This document shows positions 10,820 to 22,382 of a stretch of DNA of 64,000 nucleotides, piece by piece (the stretch's first letter is position 1; the number at the start of each line of letters is the position of its first letter). Below the pieces are notes generated by a model. The model saw only the letters and a program-made list of their open reading frames with translations, did no database searches and was not told the origin of the DNA. The stretch spans positions 312,271-376,270 of the forward strand of contig NW_006768832.1 of NCBI RefSeq assembly GCF_000204055.1, read 5' to 3'. The DNA comes from Melampsora larici-populina 98AG31. Taxonomy: Eukaryota; Basidiomycota; Pucciniomycetes; Pucciniales; Melampsoraceae. The position numbers and the translations under genes were made by a program.

Positions 10820-12836
10820 ATGGAAGCGTCTCAAAAAGAAAGACTTGTGGGGGCGAAGAATAAATTACATCAAATTCACCTAGAGGCAGAAGAGAAGAAG
10901 AGGCTGCAAGCAGAAAAAGAACGGATCCAAGCCAAAAACAGGGCGAAACGGGCAGGCTCCAGAGCACCGATCCCTCCGATACAGAATGTTGGTAATCTCG
11001 AAATGAAGATAGAAGGGATACAAGAAGAAGACGTAGAAGCTGGTGATGCAGACGGAGACCCTATCGAACCCACTGGCACGGAATCGGGCGTAAACAATAC
11101 GACAATGGTAGATGGTGACGACGAGTTGTCAGAGCTAGAAGCAGAAGACAATTTCAAATCAGCCTTAAAGAAGAAGATAGCCAAAGAGAAGCGTTCGGAG
11201 AGTCAAGTTCCCAGTCTCGAGCGGAGTAGAAGAATTAGAGGTGAGCTTACATATTCTTCATGGAGAGGAGTCCCCTCTTCCATTAGATTTAGGCTTCGTG
11301 CCAAGTCATCGGCTGCCGAAGGCGCTGAAGATTATATTCCTTGTGAATTAATCGGGTTGCCGCTATCAGCGCCCCACCCGAGCTATATGATAGAAGCTGC
11401 TGTAAGCGCTCGCTCGGTGAAGTCTACACCACCCGGCGAAATTATTCCCCTGAGGAAATTTCGCGGGGAGGAAGACATCCCTCCTCTGTCCGGGATAATT
11501 CCCAGGCACAGAGTGAGGAGAGGCTGCTATCAGCGCCAAAACACGGTGACTCGGTTGAAGTCTAGATGAATATCTACTGACTGTATTTTCCTTGGACCAC
11601 TGTTTGTCAATACCAGTTCCAACCGCGGCAGACAAAGGCAAAGATCCCCCCCAGGATTTGTCCATAATGGATGAGCTTAATTGGGCTGTTGAATTCGGCA
11701 CAGCTGAAGAAGCCAAGGCTGCCTTAGCCAAAGTCGACGCCGTCCTGAGGAAGACAACCAAGTTCGACGCCCCTCCAGCCCCAGAGGTAGAACAAGCTCC
11801 TCGAGACTTGCCAAATCCAAGAGCTCAGGCTCCTCCTCCGTCGCAGACTCCGGTTGTGGTTGTCTCGAACTCGAAACGCAAACCGTGTAGTAGCGTAGAA
11901 GACCTCTCATCTTCTTCGGCAAACGAATCTGGAGATGACTCGCCCAAGAGGAAGCCAAAACATCGCCCAAAGTCTAAGAAGAAGAAACCTAAGAGAACTT
12001 CAGGAGATCCGGACTCGTCCGGCGACTTGACTCCATCCGAGCTCCCTACCACAGACGACTCTTCGGCAATTAGTGAGGCCAAGCTCTGCTATTCGGACGT
12101 CGATTTCAAATCGGCGGATCTCCCAGACTTGCCCCCGAAATGGGACAAAGGCTTTAAAAAGCTACGTTCCTACGTCCCTCTGACGGTATTCGTTAAGTCC
12201 TCTATTCAAGAGTGGCACGATCAAGATGACGATGAGAAGAAGAAAGCTAAGTCAGCATTAGGGAATTCTTCGGAAAAAGCTCGAGAACGTCAGATCACCT
12301 ACGGAGAGTTCATTGAAATGTGCGACTTAGAGGAGCGATACGCCAGAGAAATCTACGGCCATGTGACCTACGCGGATTATGTTGAGAAGCATAAGATGAT
12401 CGTGTCGTCCTTGAAGAAAAAGTATAATTGTTGGATGGTTGCTCTAAGGTATCATCTGGCTATTAGAACGGTTATATTTAGAAGGCGTAAATTGATTAAA
12501 TCTAAAGTGAACGGGAAGACTGTCTTGAAGGATAAAGTCCGCTTACCGAATGGTCTCCAAGCTACTGTAGAAGACACTGTCAGAAGAGAAGCTGATAGAG
12601 CTAATGATCTCGGATTTGAGGACAACCCGTATGCCCCAGGAAAACCCAAATTCGGGTTCAACTTCACGACAGGCAGAGAACCTGTCCCCGATCCCGCAGC
12701 CCCCACGAAAGCAAAACCGGATGATGGTTCCTCGATCCAACGTGGTAATAGGGGAGGTGCGGGTAAAAGGCAATACGGAAGGAAGAACTCTCACAACAAG
12801 AGCTTCAAACCGCAAGGGAATCAAGGGGAAGGTTAG
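10820..12836 (+). CDS. YR-1 Gag-like protein (two exons proposed)
   Basis: The first part (10820-11240) is a charged coiled coil of Lys/Glu/Gln. A GT-AG intron of 376 nt (11241-11616) joins it in frame to a second exon (11617-12836), giving 546 residues. The joined length is a multiple of three and both splice sites look normal, but the first frame also stays open to 11569, so an unspliced shorter product is possible. The second exon has a basic Lys/Ser-rich stretch (about 11940-12000), a domain beginning near KSADLPDLPPKWDKGFKKLR, and a Gly/Arg/Lys-rich tail. Position upstream of RT and composition support a Gag role. No zinc knuckle is visible. Confidence 0.65.
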
Positions 12837-13324
12837 CATTAGCAACACCTACTCCAGTGGTTCTGAAACTGACCTGTTTGCCCACGGGTAGCGTCCAATG
12901 CAGCCGGTGGTTCCGGAACTCCAGCCCCTTTCGTAAAAAGGAACAACTTTTACAAAGGGGGTAAACAGAACGAGAGCACGGGTGCACAAAAGGCACATAA
13001 TGCAGAGCCAACAGAAAAGTAAGCTAGACCTTTTCTGTCTAGATAGGCGGCAAGAAGGCGTAGAACTGACAGGATTCGACCCTCTCCTTTGATGAAATTC
13101 GCCCCCCTGAATTGGTTTCTCCCGTCTTGCTCGATTTCCCCCCTTTTTTCATCTTCTTGTAATCATTGTCTTGTGGTACGCATCAGAGTTTAACTCGCCT
13201 CCTCATAAGTTGTCATATAAAATGATGGAAGCGGTTCCTGAACAATGAAATCTGAAATTTTTGAATCAATCTCTTGATACTGTAGACCAGTACCAGATCC
13301 CACATAGCGTGCCAGACGACGAAT
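12837..13324 (+). other. YR-1 spacer between Gag and RT
   Basis: No supported gene. Contains short inverted repeats (for example GGTAGCG...GCAGCC and AAAAGG...CCTTTT-type pairs around 12940-13040), C-rich stretches, and an AT-rich segment before the RT start. May hold an untranslated or intergenic control region. Confidence 0.4.
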
Positions 13325-15254
13325 ATGAGATCAATCAGCGAAACAGCTGAAGACCACATTGCTGTCGACGCTAGATTAGTTGATAGCGAGCAAGAGGAAT
13401 CGTCGTCTATGGCTGAGTCTAGTGAAGAAGATTCGAGCGGAGAAAGTGTTACTGTGGATCCTTTACCACTGTGGGAAAGAGAAATATTTACCGTACCGGT
13501 AGACGACCTGTGGCCAAGCCCGGTGCCCTGTCGAATGAACATTGAAGAGTGGGAAGTATACATGAAAGAAGCGGGTCTTGAGAAAAGCATTCCATATATA
13601 TGCAACGGGTTTGAGTTCGGATTTTGTCTGGGCATCCCACAACACTCGATACAAAACCTTCCGTGGTACACCCCTCCGAACCACAAGTCTGGATTGGCGG
13701 TTCAAACACAAATTGAAAGAACATTAGCTAAAGAACTACGGGCTGGCCGGATTGCAGGACCGTTTACTCACGATCAGTTGAAAGACAAGTTCGGTTTCTT
13801 CCGCTCTAACCCAATGGGTAGTGCGGTTAACAGTGATGGCTCCATCCGATTGATCAATGATCTTTCCTTTCCTAAAAACGACCCAAATATACCCTCGGTT
13901 AACTCTTTCGTCAACAAACTTAACTATGGTACCCAATGGGATGACTTCAATCGAGTCGCGTGATTCTTACAACGGTTTCCTGGGGAATGGGAAGCCGCCA
14001 TTTTCGACTGGCAGAAGGTGTACCGCCAACTGTCAGTACACCCATGCCAGCGTCGGTTCTTGATCATTATGGATTATCAAGGTCGATTGTGGGTCGATCT
14101 CGCCGTTGGCTTCTGTGGTGTGGCTAGCTGTGGAGTTTTCGGGGGCCCGACTCATGTCTGGAAACTGATAATGGAAAAAGTCGCAGGAATCAGGAAGATC
14201 TTTCGTTGGGTAGATGATAACTTACTTTTCAGGCGCCCAGGAGATCTAGTGACTTTAGAAACTATTGAGTTGATTAGTGGTAGTTTAGGAGTTCAGACAA
14301 ATCCAGTCAAAAACCACGAATTTGCCGACGAGCAGAAATTTCTAGGCTTCATTTGGAATGGCCGAGACCATACAGTCAGACTGCCTGAGGACAAACTTCA
14401 ACAGAGACGGAATCAAATTTTGGACTTACTTGATCCAAACCCCTGTTCCTTTAAGACAATAGAACAGGTGACAGGGCGCTTGGTGCACACAACTAATATT
14501 GTCCCGCATATGAAACCGTACGTTAATTCCTTGTATCGCATGATGAAAGGTTGGAGGAACAAGGCAGCCTTGAGGCACCTTACGGTGGGAGCAAGGGCGG
14601 ACCTAGAGGAGTGGAATTTGTGTCTGAGTAATTTTAACTCGAGACCGATTATCCCTGAATCAAAAGCGTTGGAAATAGAATGGGCGGGTGACGCCTCATC
14701 ATCGTTTGGGATAGGGGTGCTAGTAGGTAAACACTGGGCGTGTTTCGAGTTCGTAGAAGGATGGCAGTTAAAGAACTCGCCGGTTGGGAAGCGCTCCATA
14801 GCTTGGGCGGAAACAGCTGCGATCCGTCTAGGCCTGTTGGTGGTAAAAAAGCTCCGGAATTTTAGAGGTAAGCCTAAACCCTACCTACACGAACATGAAG
14901 TAACCCCAGTCTTGACTTCTTGTATACGTACATCGATGTTACTTAGGTAAGCGATTCGTGGTGTGGACAGACAACACTACGTCACAGTCAACAGTAAACA
15001 AGAGGAAGTCAAAGGATGTTTTAGTTAATGACGAGTGGAAAGAGATTCAAAGGTTACTTACCAATTTGGAATGTAACATTAAAGCGAAACGTGTCACATC
15101 TAAACTTAACCCGGCAGACGATTTGTCGCGAGGCATACTAGGAGATCTGTCCTGGTCACATGAAGTCCGAGTGGAGATACCAGCGAACCTGTTGTTTTTG
15201 TTACACCAAGTTTCGTTAGAACCCAAGCTCCCTCTAGCCACGCACACTATTTAG
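13325..15254 (+). pseudogene. YR-1 reverse transcriptase-RNase H with one internal stop
   Basis: Exon 1 (13325-14867) and exon 2 (14947-15254) join across a 79-nt GT-AG intron; the donor and the post-intron sequence both read GTAAG. RT landmarks: KFGFFRSNPMG and IRLINDLSFP, the motif A aspartate in AIFDWQKVYRQL, and the catalytic FRWVDDNLLF. RNase H follows with WAGDASSSFG, then VVWTDNTTSQS after the intron and the terminal ADDLSRG. A single in-frame TGA (13961-13963) sits between the fingers and motif A where arginine would fit (RVA-stop-FLQ). Otherwise the frame is open, so decay is recent. Confidence 0.85.
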
Positions 15255-15263
15255 TAGCCGACG

Positions 15264-16379
15264 ATGAGAAAGAAAGTGTGCAGCCCGGAATCCAAGCCAA
15301 AGAACCTACGGAGGATCTTGAAGCCATTCGGTGCGTTCAGGAAAGACGCTCTGGGAGTAGACAACTCGGAATCAGACGTGGTGAAACAACACTTCTTGAA
15401 CGGGGCATGGAGCGACGGAACGCTGAAAGGTTATAATTCAGGAATCATTAAGCTCCATTGGTTCGCCACGGTGAAAAAGATTGAACGCCACCTCTTGTTA
15501 CCAATCTCGTCTTCGGTAATGCGTCAATTCGTGGTTTGGGCGTCCATTAAGGAAGAAAGAATCACTGCGAATGACGAGTCCGTAAAGGCTTCCACACTGA
15601 AAGCCTACATCGCCGGAGTGAAGGCTTGGCATATCTACCATGGAGTCGACTTTCCATCAAACGTCAATCACTCAATCAAACCCCTCCTAAAGGCGTCGAG
15701 ATTGCTAGAGGCAAAATTCGCAGATGTTGACCGTACGAGACCCCCGGTACTACTTTCGGATTTGGTAATCCTACTGGAAGAGTTACCAGACCGTGGAGAA
15801 CGGGGGTTAGCCTTGCTAACAGTAGCCTTAACTGCGTTCTGGGGAACAGCACGCCTGGGAGAATTAATCACAGACGACCCTAAGAAACGAATGCCGAGGT
15901 GGGACGATTTGTTCTGGGCGAAAGATAAATCATACGTTAATATTGCCATCCATAACGCAAAAACCGCTGATCCAGGAGAGATTCAGTGGATCTTCTTACA
16001 TCGACAAAACTCCCTCCTAGACCCGGTCTCGATGTTAGAATCTTGGTATGCGTTTAAGTCTCGGAAACCGACAGACAAAATCTTTTCAATTACTCGGAAA
16101 GGAGTAAAGGTCCGTCTTGGAAAGGCCGAATCGATTAATGAATTTAGAAAGATATGGAATACAAAACGTCCTAAGAGGAAGCAGTTACTTCACGGCCATT
16201 CTTTCAGGATCGGTGGAGCCTCACTCAGGTGGAATATGGGTGCGAGTCGTGATGAAGTGAAACGGTGCGGACGTTGGTCTTCAAAGTCGTACATGATATA
16301 TTTGAGAAAATTCTCAGCGAAAGAGTTAAAGTCGACAGTCAGCTTGCTGGAAGAATTGAAGTGGTCAGATACAACTTAG
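15264..16379 (+). CDS. YR-1 tyrosine recombinase
   Basis: 371 residues and intact. N-terminal SAM-like core-binding region (about residues 40-140: QHFLNGAWSDGTLKGYNSG ... STLKAYIAGVKAWHI). Catalytic domain: Arg197 in GTARLGELI, His312 and Arg315 in GHSFRIGG, Trp338 in GRWSS, and the nucleophile Tyr343 or Tyr346 in SYMIYLRKF. This Arg-His-x-x-Arg-Trp-Tyr set is the phage-integrase signature. In DIRS-order elements the enzyme joins a circular or linear cDNA to the target without duplication, matching the clean junction seen here. It starts 9 nt after the RT frame ends. Confidence 0.92.
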   Translation: MRKKVCSPESKPKNLRRILKPFGAFRKDALGVDNSESDVVKQHFLNGAWSDGTLKGYNSGIIKLHWFATVKKIERHLLLPISSSVMRQFVVWASIKEERITANDESVKASTLKAYIAGVKAWHIYHGVDFPSNVNHSIKPLLKASRLLEAKFADVDRTRPPVLLSDLVILLEELPDRGERGLALLTVALTAFWGTARLGELITDDPKKRMPRWDDLFWAKDKSYVNIAIHNAKTADPGEIQWIFLHRQNSLLDPVSMLESWYAFKSRKPTDKIFSITRKGVKVRLGKAESINEFRKIWNTKRPKRKQLLHGHSFRIGGASLRWNMGASRDEVKRCGRWSSKSYMIYLRKFSAKELKSTVSLLEELKWSDTT

Positions 16380-17075
16380 GAGATAAGCGACTCGGGAAAG
16401 GTAGTACCTCCCGGTAGTTGGTGAGCTCAACGAGTTGAGGATGCTTGAATTATCCGCTAAGGTGCTGATTCCATGTCCCGATTGCGGTAGTATTCACGTG
16501 GTGAGAGATGTGGCTGAAGATCGTCGGAAATTGTCCCAAAACGGTATCTTCCAGAAAATTCTTAAAAAACCTTGTCTGCAACAATGTGTAAAGCAAACTC
16601 TATCTCGCGAACGCCAAGACTCTAGATCTGAACAGGGTGCAACCTACACTCACTCTCCCCCCTGTACTGAAGGTCGTGGTGGGTAGGGGTACCTCACGGA
16701 GGACCGTAGATTGGGCTCTTCCCTAGGCTCACGGCTAGGCCCCCCGTGAGGTTTGGGGAAGAGAAGACCCCAACGGGCCTCCTTTGTTCTCAACCCGGTT
16801 GAGCGGACTGTATCCCGCGGTAGACGTCTACCACTAGGATCCGCTCGACCGGGGCATACCCCCCACACCACCTCAGTAAGAAGAAAATAAAAAGTGTCTG
16901 TCAGGATAGAAAGACAGCGCTCGCCCTTTTTACAGTTGTGGTTACAAAGGAGCCTTTGTAAGGTCCTACTTCTTGTAACTACTCCCTAACTAAACCTGAG
17001 TTTAGTTACATATAAGTTTAGACTTGGTCTAATAGAGCCAACCCCCCTAAGAAGTCTCTTGTAGTGTTAGTAGTG
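16380..17075 (+). other. YR-1 structured 3' noncoding end
   Basis: Contains several strong inverted repeats: ACCTCACGG (16691-16699) with CCGTGAGGT (16744-16752); CTCTTCCC (16716-16723) with GGGAAGAG (16756-16763), which crosses the first pair; a 14-bp palindrome GGTAGACGTCTACC (16819-16832) inside a longer CCGGTTGAGCGGA/TCCGCTCGACCGG stem; TTACAAAGGAGCCTTTGTAA (16942-16961); and AACTAAAC...GTTTAGTT (16988-17007). A short frame at 16435-16686 with CPDCGS and CLQQC pairs is probably not a gene. The region likely holds the sites used in replication or recombination of the element. Confidence 0.55.
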
Positions 17076-20000
17076 GACTACCGTTAATATACTATCGTAA
17101 CCTTCTGAATTAGGTAAATCAGTGATCAGGTCATAACACACGTCTACCCACGGTCCACTCGGAATTGGAAGGGGCATTAGACTACCAAATGGTTTTACAG
17201 TCCTTGATTTGATCCTTTGACACGATTGACATCCGTCTACATAATTGTTAATGAAGGCTTTCATTGATTTCCAGTAGTACCCCCTCTTGACTAATGCTAG
17301 AGTTCTCATTCTGCCTGGATGACCTGCTAGTCGGCTATCATGCCTTGATTTCAGTATTTGAACCTTCAGATTGTGATCATTTGGAACTACTATGTTTCCT
17401 TTGAAATATAAAACACCATTAATGTTCTTGTGGTCGTTCAATAGCTTTTTGAATGAAGATTCCTCGCATAGCTTTAGTAATTCAGTAATCTTGGGGTCGG
17501 ATTTTGATTTGTTTTTGATTTCGTCTAATATTCTTGCATCATTCCATGCTAGTTCTGAATTTCCTTCCCCTAAATTGTAGGTGTTGTCAATTTCATCAAT
17601 CTGAACATCTTGAATGATATCATCGTCCACTACCCATGATGTTATTAAGTCAAGTTCATCAATAAAAGCATCTGCTGGAAGGTTTTCTGGTTTAAGTAAT
17701 CGTCCGAATGATAATTTTTCACCTTCTTTTGGCATTAAATCAGGTCGTCTTGATAGCGCATCCGGTTTTGTTGATTGTTTACCTGGTCGAAACCTGATCT
17801 CAAAATCAAAGCTTCCTAACGTCTCCGCCCATCGGGCTTGTCTTCTTGTGAGTTCTTTGGTTGACATAAGTGATTCAAGATTTTTGTGATCTGTATATAC
17901 GATTACGCTGAGCCTGTTCGGATTTCCTTCAAGATACTGTCTCCATTCCTTGAATGCGCTGACCACTGCGAGCAGTTCTTTATCAAATATCTCATAATTT
18001 CTTTCTGCTTTGATCAGGGACCGGGAGAGGAAAGCCACTGGGTGAAGTTCACCGTCATCATCTGAAATTTGAGACAATACTGCTCCTAACGCATAGTCGG
18101 AACAATCACATTCCAGTACAAAAGGCTTGTACGGATCTGCGATCTTTAGTATTGGTGCTGTAGTGAAAGAATCTTTGAGTAGCTGAAAGGATCTTTCACG
18201 CTCCTCTGTCCAGTTAAAAGTAGTATCTTTTTGAGATAATTCATGTAGTGGTCGAGCTATTTTTGAAAATTGATCAATGAAGCGTTGGTAGAAGTTTGCA
18301 AATCCAATGAACGTCTGAACCTCAGAGAGATTTTTTGGAGTTGGCCAATCGGTGACTGCCTTGACTTTTGTTTTGTCCATCCTGATTTGATTTCGTGAAA
18401 TTATCAGTCCTAGGTATGCAATTTCAGATTTTGAGAATTTGCATTTCTCAGGCTTGAGCCATACATTTTGAGCTTTCAGGATGTCCAATACTTCTTTCAC
18501 AACCGCTTTATGGTCCACCCCTGGTCTTGTATAAATAAGGATGTCATCTTGGTACGCTGCTACATTCCGGCCTATGTGACTTTTCAATATGTCCTGAATG
18601 AAGTATTGAAAAAATCCGGGCGCTCCGGTGGGACCAAATGGCATTGTGAGAGGTTCAAATTGACCTTGCTTGCAAATAAAGGCTAATTTAGCTTCATCAC
18701 CTTCCCTTACTCGCAAGTTGTTGTATCCATTTCTCATATCCAGACTGGTGAATTCATCTGCATGAAGTAGACTGTCTATTAATTCCATCGTCAACGGTAA
18801 TGGATATCTATTTTTTACCGTAACAGAGTTGAGTTTTCGATAGTCAAAGCAAGGCCTTAGGCTTCCATCCTTTTTCCCAGTGAATAGCACTGGTGCCGCC
18901 CATGGAGATGTTGTACGTTGAATCGTGCCGTTCTCTAGGCCTTTTTCAAGCATTTCGTCTAATACCTCACTTTCTTTTGGTGATAACGGAATGACTCTAC
19001 CAGCCTGAGGCGTAGCTCCCGGTAGTAGGTCGACACGAAAGTCGTAGGGTCGGTGAGGAGGTAAAACACTTGATTTGCTCTTTTCAAACATGTCGAGGTA
19101 AGCATGGTAGCATTCAGGAACTAGTTCGGCTGCGGTTTGGACAGGAGCCTTCAATGCAATTTCTGCATTAAGCTTGGCAGATACATTCCAAGAAGTCGTA
19201 GAGGCTTGGATATGAGACAGTGATGGTTGCTGTTTGGGGAGTACTTGTGAGTATAGGCGTCTGGTTGGTGTAAGCGTACCGAGTCGTGCAGTTGATCTTG
19301 GTAGTTTTCCCTGTAGAAGAGAGGAATGCTTTTTCATTGTTTCACAAGGCTTGTTTGATTGGGCATTGAAAGACTCACTCTGCGGGGGTATTAATGAGTC
19401 TTTTACGTTCTCTACCCCCTTGTCACTTTTCCTAGCTTTCCTCATTGGTTCCATCTCGTGGTCTTCTGAGGATTTTGGCGGATTGGACAAAGTCATGCTT
19501 TGAATGACTGCAGGTGATTCTTCTTGTGATTTGCTAATGGTCGGAGTTGTTTCAATAGACTGATGGAATTCTAAATGGTGTTTAAGCTTGCAACTGGTTT
19601 CTTTAACTGAATTTAGAGGAGACAAGAAATACTCACATTGCGGGGGCATTGATGAGTCTTTTACGATCTCTACCCCCTCGTCATGTTGCCTAGCGTGCCT
19701 ATCAGGCTCCAAAGTATGGTCCTTCAAGGAGGTTTCCGGCCTTGACGATGTTGCTTTTGCAACAGCAATGTTGAGAGTCGGACCACAGGCTTTTGACAAA
19801 CAGCTTTCATTCCAATTGATTCGTGAATAGTTGCGTTTTATCCATGGCATACCCAGGATCAGATCGTACTTGTCTCTAAGGGATGTGATGATGAACGTGG
19901 TTGGGTTGGTGTCGTTGTCGATGAGGTAGTCGCCAGTGTGGGTAATTTGAGATTCGTGTCCACTGAATCCGGTTACCTTGTGGGAATGTGGCAAGGGAGT

Positions 20001-20188
20001 TGTACAAAGATTATACTTTCTCACAAAATTGAGGTTCAAGGCTTCATGGGTGGCACCGCTGTCAATTAGGGCTCAAGCAGTGAGTGTTGTGTCAGAATTT
20101 GGGTCGTGGAGGGTAACATGGTTAACACTGCAGACATTATTCGGGTTCCCCAAGTGGGCAGGGAAAAATGATTGGGAGTATGATTTGT
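17076..20188 (-). pseudogene. pol: gypsy-1 protease, reverse transcriptase, RNase H and integrase N-terminus
   Basis: Reading down the minus strand: the retropepsin site DSGATHEAL (about 20034-20060); a long Ser/Pro/Glu-rich linker carrying two copies of an EP...AR..D/KGVE...PPQ module (19373-19711); the RT with WAAPVLFTGKKDGSLR, TSLDMRNGYNN and the active site YQDDILIYT; RNase H with LECDCSDYALGAVLSQ and YTDHKNL; and the integrase zinc-binding region with a GCQSCQ element. The frame is broken by one in-frame TGA (20073-20075), four residues before the protease Asp, and by the YR insertion at 17076. The protein stops at an HY tail contributed by the insert. Confidence 0.93.
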
Positions 20189-20685
20189 CATAAAATGGTC
20201 TATCACTCCACACCTGAGCCATAACACCCACACTACATATGTGTAGCAGGCTCAGTGAATATGTGGTTATCATGTACATACAGTTCTGCTCAGTTATCTG
20301 CTCATCAGGACAAGTTATTCATATGTAATACATGCTGTAACTTCTTTCAGATTGAAAAAAGCTTCCAAAAGATTGACTACATACACTGACTCAATGTTTT
20401 GGTGTGATCTCATCAACTCAACTGCATGTAACACACTTTCTGTTACTAAGACATAGCTTCAACAATATTGCCTGAGCAGCTACAGAATTATATGTAGTGA
20501 ATTTTTGGGAAAAAAATTTCAAAGTCGAAAAAGTTACATGTGGTATAACATGTGATTTATTTATTCTGATGGGCAAAAAACTGAGCAGACCTGTATGTAC
20601 ATGATAGACAACTATTGACTTAGCTTGCTGCACATATGTAGTGTGGGTGAAATGGCCCAGGTGTGCAGTATTAGATTCTTTTATG
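20189..20685. mobile_element. MITE inside gypsy-1 (family 2)
   Basis: Ends begin CATAAAA when read inward, and inverted similarity continues for more than 150 bp (both arms contain CACACCTG, CACCCACACTACATATGTG and ACATACAG). It sits in the linker between gag and protease. No coding capacity. The target duplication was not resolved. The right half of the same family recurs at about 36388-36640. Confidence 0.8.
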
Positions 20686-20832
20686 AAAAACTGTACTATT
20701 AATCATTTTCCTCTGCCAAATTGGGGAAGTTGAATGATGTTTACAGTGTAATAATACGAGTGTCTTTCATTTCAAGGCTATCAATATCACCAACTTCCAC
20801 ACCTAAAGGTATTTTGCTCGGGGGAGGCACAA

Positions 20833-22002
20833 CTAGCACTCCCGAGCTTCTCCATTTTTTGACAATTCTGATCTACTCAAGTTTGTATCACTACTCTTGA
20901 CTTCTGACAACTGATTATCCAATTCTGCAATTCTAGCTTTTAATTTATCAACTTCATTATTTCTAAAACCACCACCACCTCCTCTTTTCTTTCTCTTCGC
21001 AATATAACAATCAGCAATCACATGATTTGTCTTTCCACATTCATAACAAGCGCGGTTTGCAGCCCTCTTCCGATATTCCTCTTGCGAGATATTGATTCGA
21101 TAAGCTGAGCAGTCCATTGCATCAGGATCAGCAATAGGAGTTGATGACGGACCGGTAGCCATTGTTAAACTTTGAGAACGATTGTTTAATTTATTATCAA
21201 CTTTGATTGCAAACTGAGACATTTCCTCTACACTTTTGAACTCTTGTTGAATCATATATATTCTGATTTCACGCTTGAGACCTTGTTTGAACTGAGACAT
21301 TAAAATGTTTTCCGGCCATTTAACGATTAAAGAGAGCTCAGAAAACGTGATCCAATAATCGGACACTGCTCTAGTTTGCTTTAGATTACGAATCTCATTT
21401 TCAGCTTTTGGAAGTCTTTCAGTATCAAAGAACGTCGCTCGGAAGGAATTGGCAAATTTGGTCCAATTTACAAGATGAGCTTTTTCTGAATCTAATAATT
21501 GATCCGTGAAAGCTTGACCCCAAATGCTTGCTTTTCCAGTCAAATAAGACAGCGCGAACGCGACTTGAGCTTTTTCATCGGCGAATGACTCAGAGTTCAT
21601 TTGCATGTAAATTCCGATTTGATTCATGAAGATTTCAGCCTTAGATCCTTTAGATCCATCAAATTTGTCTGGGGTTGCGATTTTAGGCGGTCTAACTTGT
21701 TGCACTTGAGTATAGGTAGCACCAACGTTTCCAGGAAACGTTGGGATGGTCGTGGAAGACATTGGAGTAGAGACTTGAGCTGCAGGAGCTGATTGTGATT
21801 GTTGAGTTTGAGTTTGTTCTAACTGTAACAATCTCTGCTCGACTTCTATACGTTTGGCGTCGGCAGCACGTTGATTGGCTTCCGCCTCTTCTCTCCGGCG
21901 GGTTTCGTCATTCAATCTAGCCGTCAAATTGTTAAGTTGCTGCATGATTCCAGCTAAACTTGCTTCTGACATGTTAACTTCCGACATATTGGGATCGATC
22001 AT
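20833..22002 (-). CDS. gag: gypsy-1 Gag with CCHC zinc knuckle
   Basis: 389 residues from the ATG at 22002. The N-terminal ~70 residues are a probable coiled coil rich in Glu, Gln and Arg (EETRRREEAE-like repeats). A Gln/Ser/Pro linker follows, then a retrotransposon-gag domain (about residues 105-270, including FALSYLTGKASIWGQAF and a FKQGLKREIR segment). The zinc knuckle is CYECGKTNHVIADC (C-x2-C-x4-H-x4-C), followed by a basic RKKRGGGGG patch and a short C-terminal coiled coil. No earlier in-frame ATG was found before a stop. It should package the element RNA into particles. It is undamaged, unlike pol. Confidence 0.93.
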   Translation of the reverse strand: MIDPNMSEVNMSEASLAGIMQQLNNLTARLNDETRRREEAEANQRAADAKRIEVEQRLLQLEQTQTQQSQSAPAAQVSTPMSSTTIPTFPGNVGATYTQVQQVRPPKIATPDKFDGSKGSKAEIFMNQIGIYMQMNSESFADEKAQVAFALSYLTGKASIWGQAFTDQLLDSEKAHLVNWTKFANSFRATFFDTERLPKAENEIRNLKQTRAVSDYWITFSELSLIVKWPENILMSQFKQGLKREIRIYMIQQEFKSVEEMSQFAIKVDNKLNNRSQSLTMATGPSSTPIADPDAMDCSAYRINISQEEYRKRAANRACYECGKTNHVIADCYIAKRKKRGGGGGFRNNEVDKLKARIAELDNQLSEVKSSDTNLSRSELSKNGEAREC

Positions 22003-22382
22003 AGGTTCGAGAGCGTCTAAGAATTCGGATTCTCGGCCTGCAGAAGTTGTAGAAGTCGGGCTTTGGGGGGTGGTGAATTCCGGCGTGGTGATTGATTATA
22101 TGAAAGGCTGATGATTAAGCTTTGATATTCGCGCTTTAACAGAGTTTGAAACTTTAAATTGCCGAGGGGATTTTCTAAACTTTCTAATCTAATTTTTGTT
22201 AATTTCCAACTTCTTCGTTCTTCACTTTTTTCACTTTGTCTTGACTAATAACTTTAATCTTCTTTTCTTTAAACTTTGATCTATTTTAAACTTTTTTCTT
22301 CTTTGCTTTTCTAATTTAAACTTTTGCTTGTTCTTTAATTTATTAACCTTCTCCGATCTCTTGGATTTAAGACGTTGCAATA

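Larger units (their letters stand above)
10473..17075 (+). mobile_element. tyrosine-recombinase retrotransposon YR-1 (DIRS-like)
   Basis: It encodes, in order, a Gag-like protein, RT plus RNase H, and a separate tyrosine recombinase. It has no DDE integrase and no LTRs. It interrupts the gypsy-1 integrase gene exactly: deleting 10473-17075 restores an unbroken integrase frame without any target duplication, as expected for YR-mediated insertion. I could not find the split direct repeats or inverted repeats usual for this order. The left end has a hairpin (CTAGCTTACC at 10475-10484 pairing with GGTAAGCTAG at 10498-10507), and the 3' noncoding end is strongly structured. Confidence 0.88.

Noticed and set aside
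16435..16686. 83-residue frame with CPDCGS and CLQQC pairs, resembling a zinc ribbon
   Set aside because: It lies in the structured 3' noncoding part of YR-1, the Cys spacing is not a known ribbon, and the second half is unlike a folded protein.
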